Both the position numbers and the translations under genes were made by a program. A stretch of DNA of 64,000 nucleotides, from assembly GCA_949361645.1 (NCBI GenBank), contig OX442420.1:9564735-9628734 (forward strand), in the 5' to 3' direction. This stretch comes from Spongilla lacustris (lineage: Eukaryota; Porifera; Demospongiae; Spongillida; Spongillidae). Of this stretch, positions 63,610 to 64,000 are shown piece by piece (positions within the stretch are counted from its first letter, which is position 1; every line of letters starts with the position of its first letter). A model generated the notes under the pieces. That model made no database searches. It worked only from the letters and a program-made list of their open reading frames with translations, and had not been told where the DNA came from.

Positions 63610-63749
63610 AAAAAGGTATTGTTATACACTACTGTATAACAGTGTGCATATAGACGTTATTGCGTATACGTGTGTATAACGTCTCAATACGCAGTGTTAT
63701 ACACCACTAATTGATGTTATACACTGACTAGTGTATAACAACCTTTTTT
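63610..63749. mobile_element. 140-bp MITE with GTTATACAC repeats
   Basis: Ends AAAAAGG...GTTATACACTA and the inverse TAGTGTATAACAACCTTTTTT; GTTATACAC or its complement occurs six times, and an inner inverted pair is built on GACGTTAT. Confidence 0.7.
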
Positions 63750-64000
63750 ACAAAGTGAAATTTGTACAAACCTTCCTCAAATTGCATGTTTGGTGCTAAT
63801 GAAGTCCACCAATGGTGCTATTTCTGGCCTACAAAAACTTCTCAGTATGCAGCATTATATTTATCATCTCTGGTGCATGTAGCCATTTTCACTTTTTTTT
63901 AAGTGTTCGGCAAAGTGGATTTGCAAATTACACTGCTCAATACACATTCATAAAAGACCAATTAAAACAATGCGGGGGCATTCTCTATGTCATGCACCTG
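63750..64000. other. no gene recognised
   Basis: Nothing recognised to the end of the window. Confidence 0.5.

Overview
The window looks like nuclear DNA from an early-branching animal. A demosponge is my best guess and a cnidarian is the alternative; the sequence does not settle this. Evidence: spliced genes with GT-AG introns, an animal-type HERC ubiquitin ligase (RCC1 repeats plus HECT), an ankyrin-death-domain gene, a perforin-like (MACPF) gene, and several classes of eukaryotic transposon. There is no bacterial-style operon, CRISPR array or rRNA. No tRNA was recognised.

Layout. 1-14 kb is nested transposons. A Ty3/gypsy element on the minus strand (1529-10661, 5-bp target duplication ATAGG) was hit in one LTR by a 3.8-kb DNA element, which in turn holds a TTAA-flanked piggyBac-like element; a further DNA element sits in its gag. 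A large fold-back and a hAT-type element with a perfect 8-bp duplication follow. At 14.0-14.75 kb is an isolated last exon of a MACPF-gene family. At 15.4-16.0 kb is a broken non-LTR reverse transcriptase.

16.5-30.3 kb carries the main gene: 21 exons (+ strand) of a HERC4-like E3 ligase. The model is open in frame through to a HECT domain with its catalytic cysteine. Its introns are packed with minisatellites, and several arrays begin exactly at a 5' splice site, repeating the donor consensus many times, or end exactly at a 3' splice site. 30.4-37.3 kb is transposon debris and AT-rich DNA with no recognised gene.

37.4-50.2 kb (minus strand) is a complete-looking nine-exon gene for a 276-residue ankyrin-repeat plus death-domain protein. 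Its introns hold a TA-flanked MITE, two LINE-type remnants plus a third fragment on the opposite strand, and a deleted hAT transposase. 50.6-57.6 kb is again mobile DNA, including a 2-kb hAT element with 8-bp duplications, and a near-perfect 1.26-kb TG repeat.

58.0-60.3 kb (+) is the two-exon MACPF gene, whose second exon is the paralogue of the 14-kb exon. 60.47-61.7 kb (-) is a four-exon gene or pseudogene with a motif resembling an S-adenosylmethionine-binding loop. The last 2 kb holds hairpins, a 208-bp direct repeat and a small MITE.

The genes do not form one pathway. Death-domain and perforin-like proteins are both plausible innate-immunity or cell-death components, but that link is inference.
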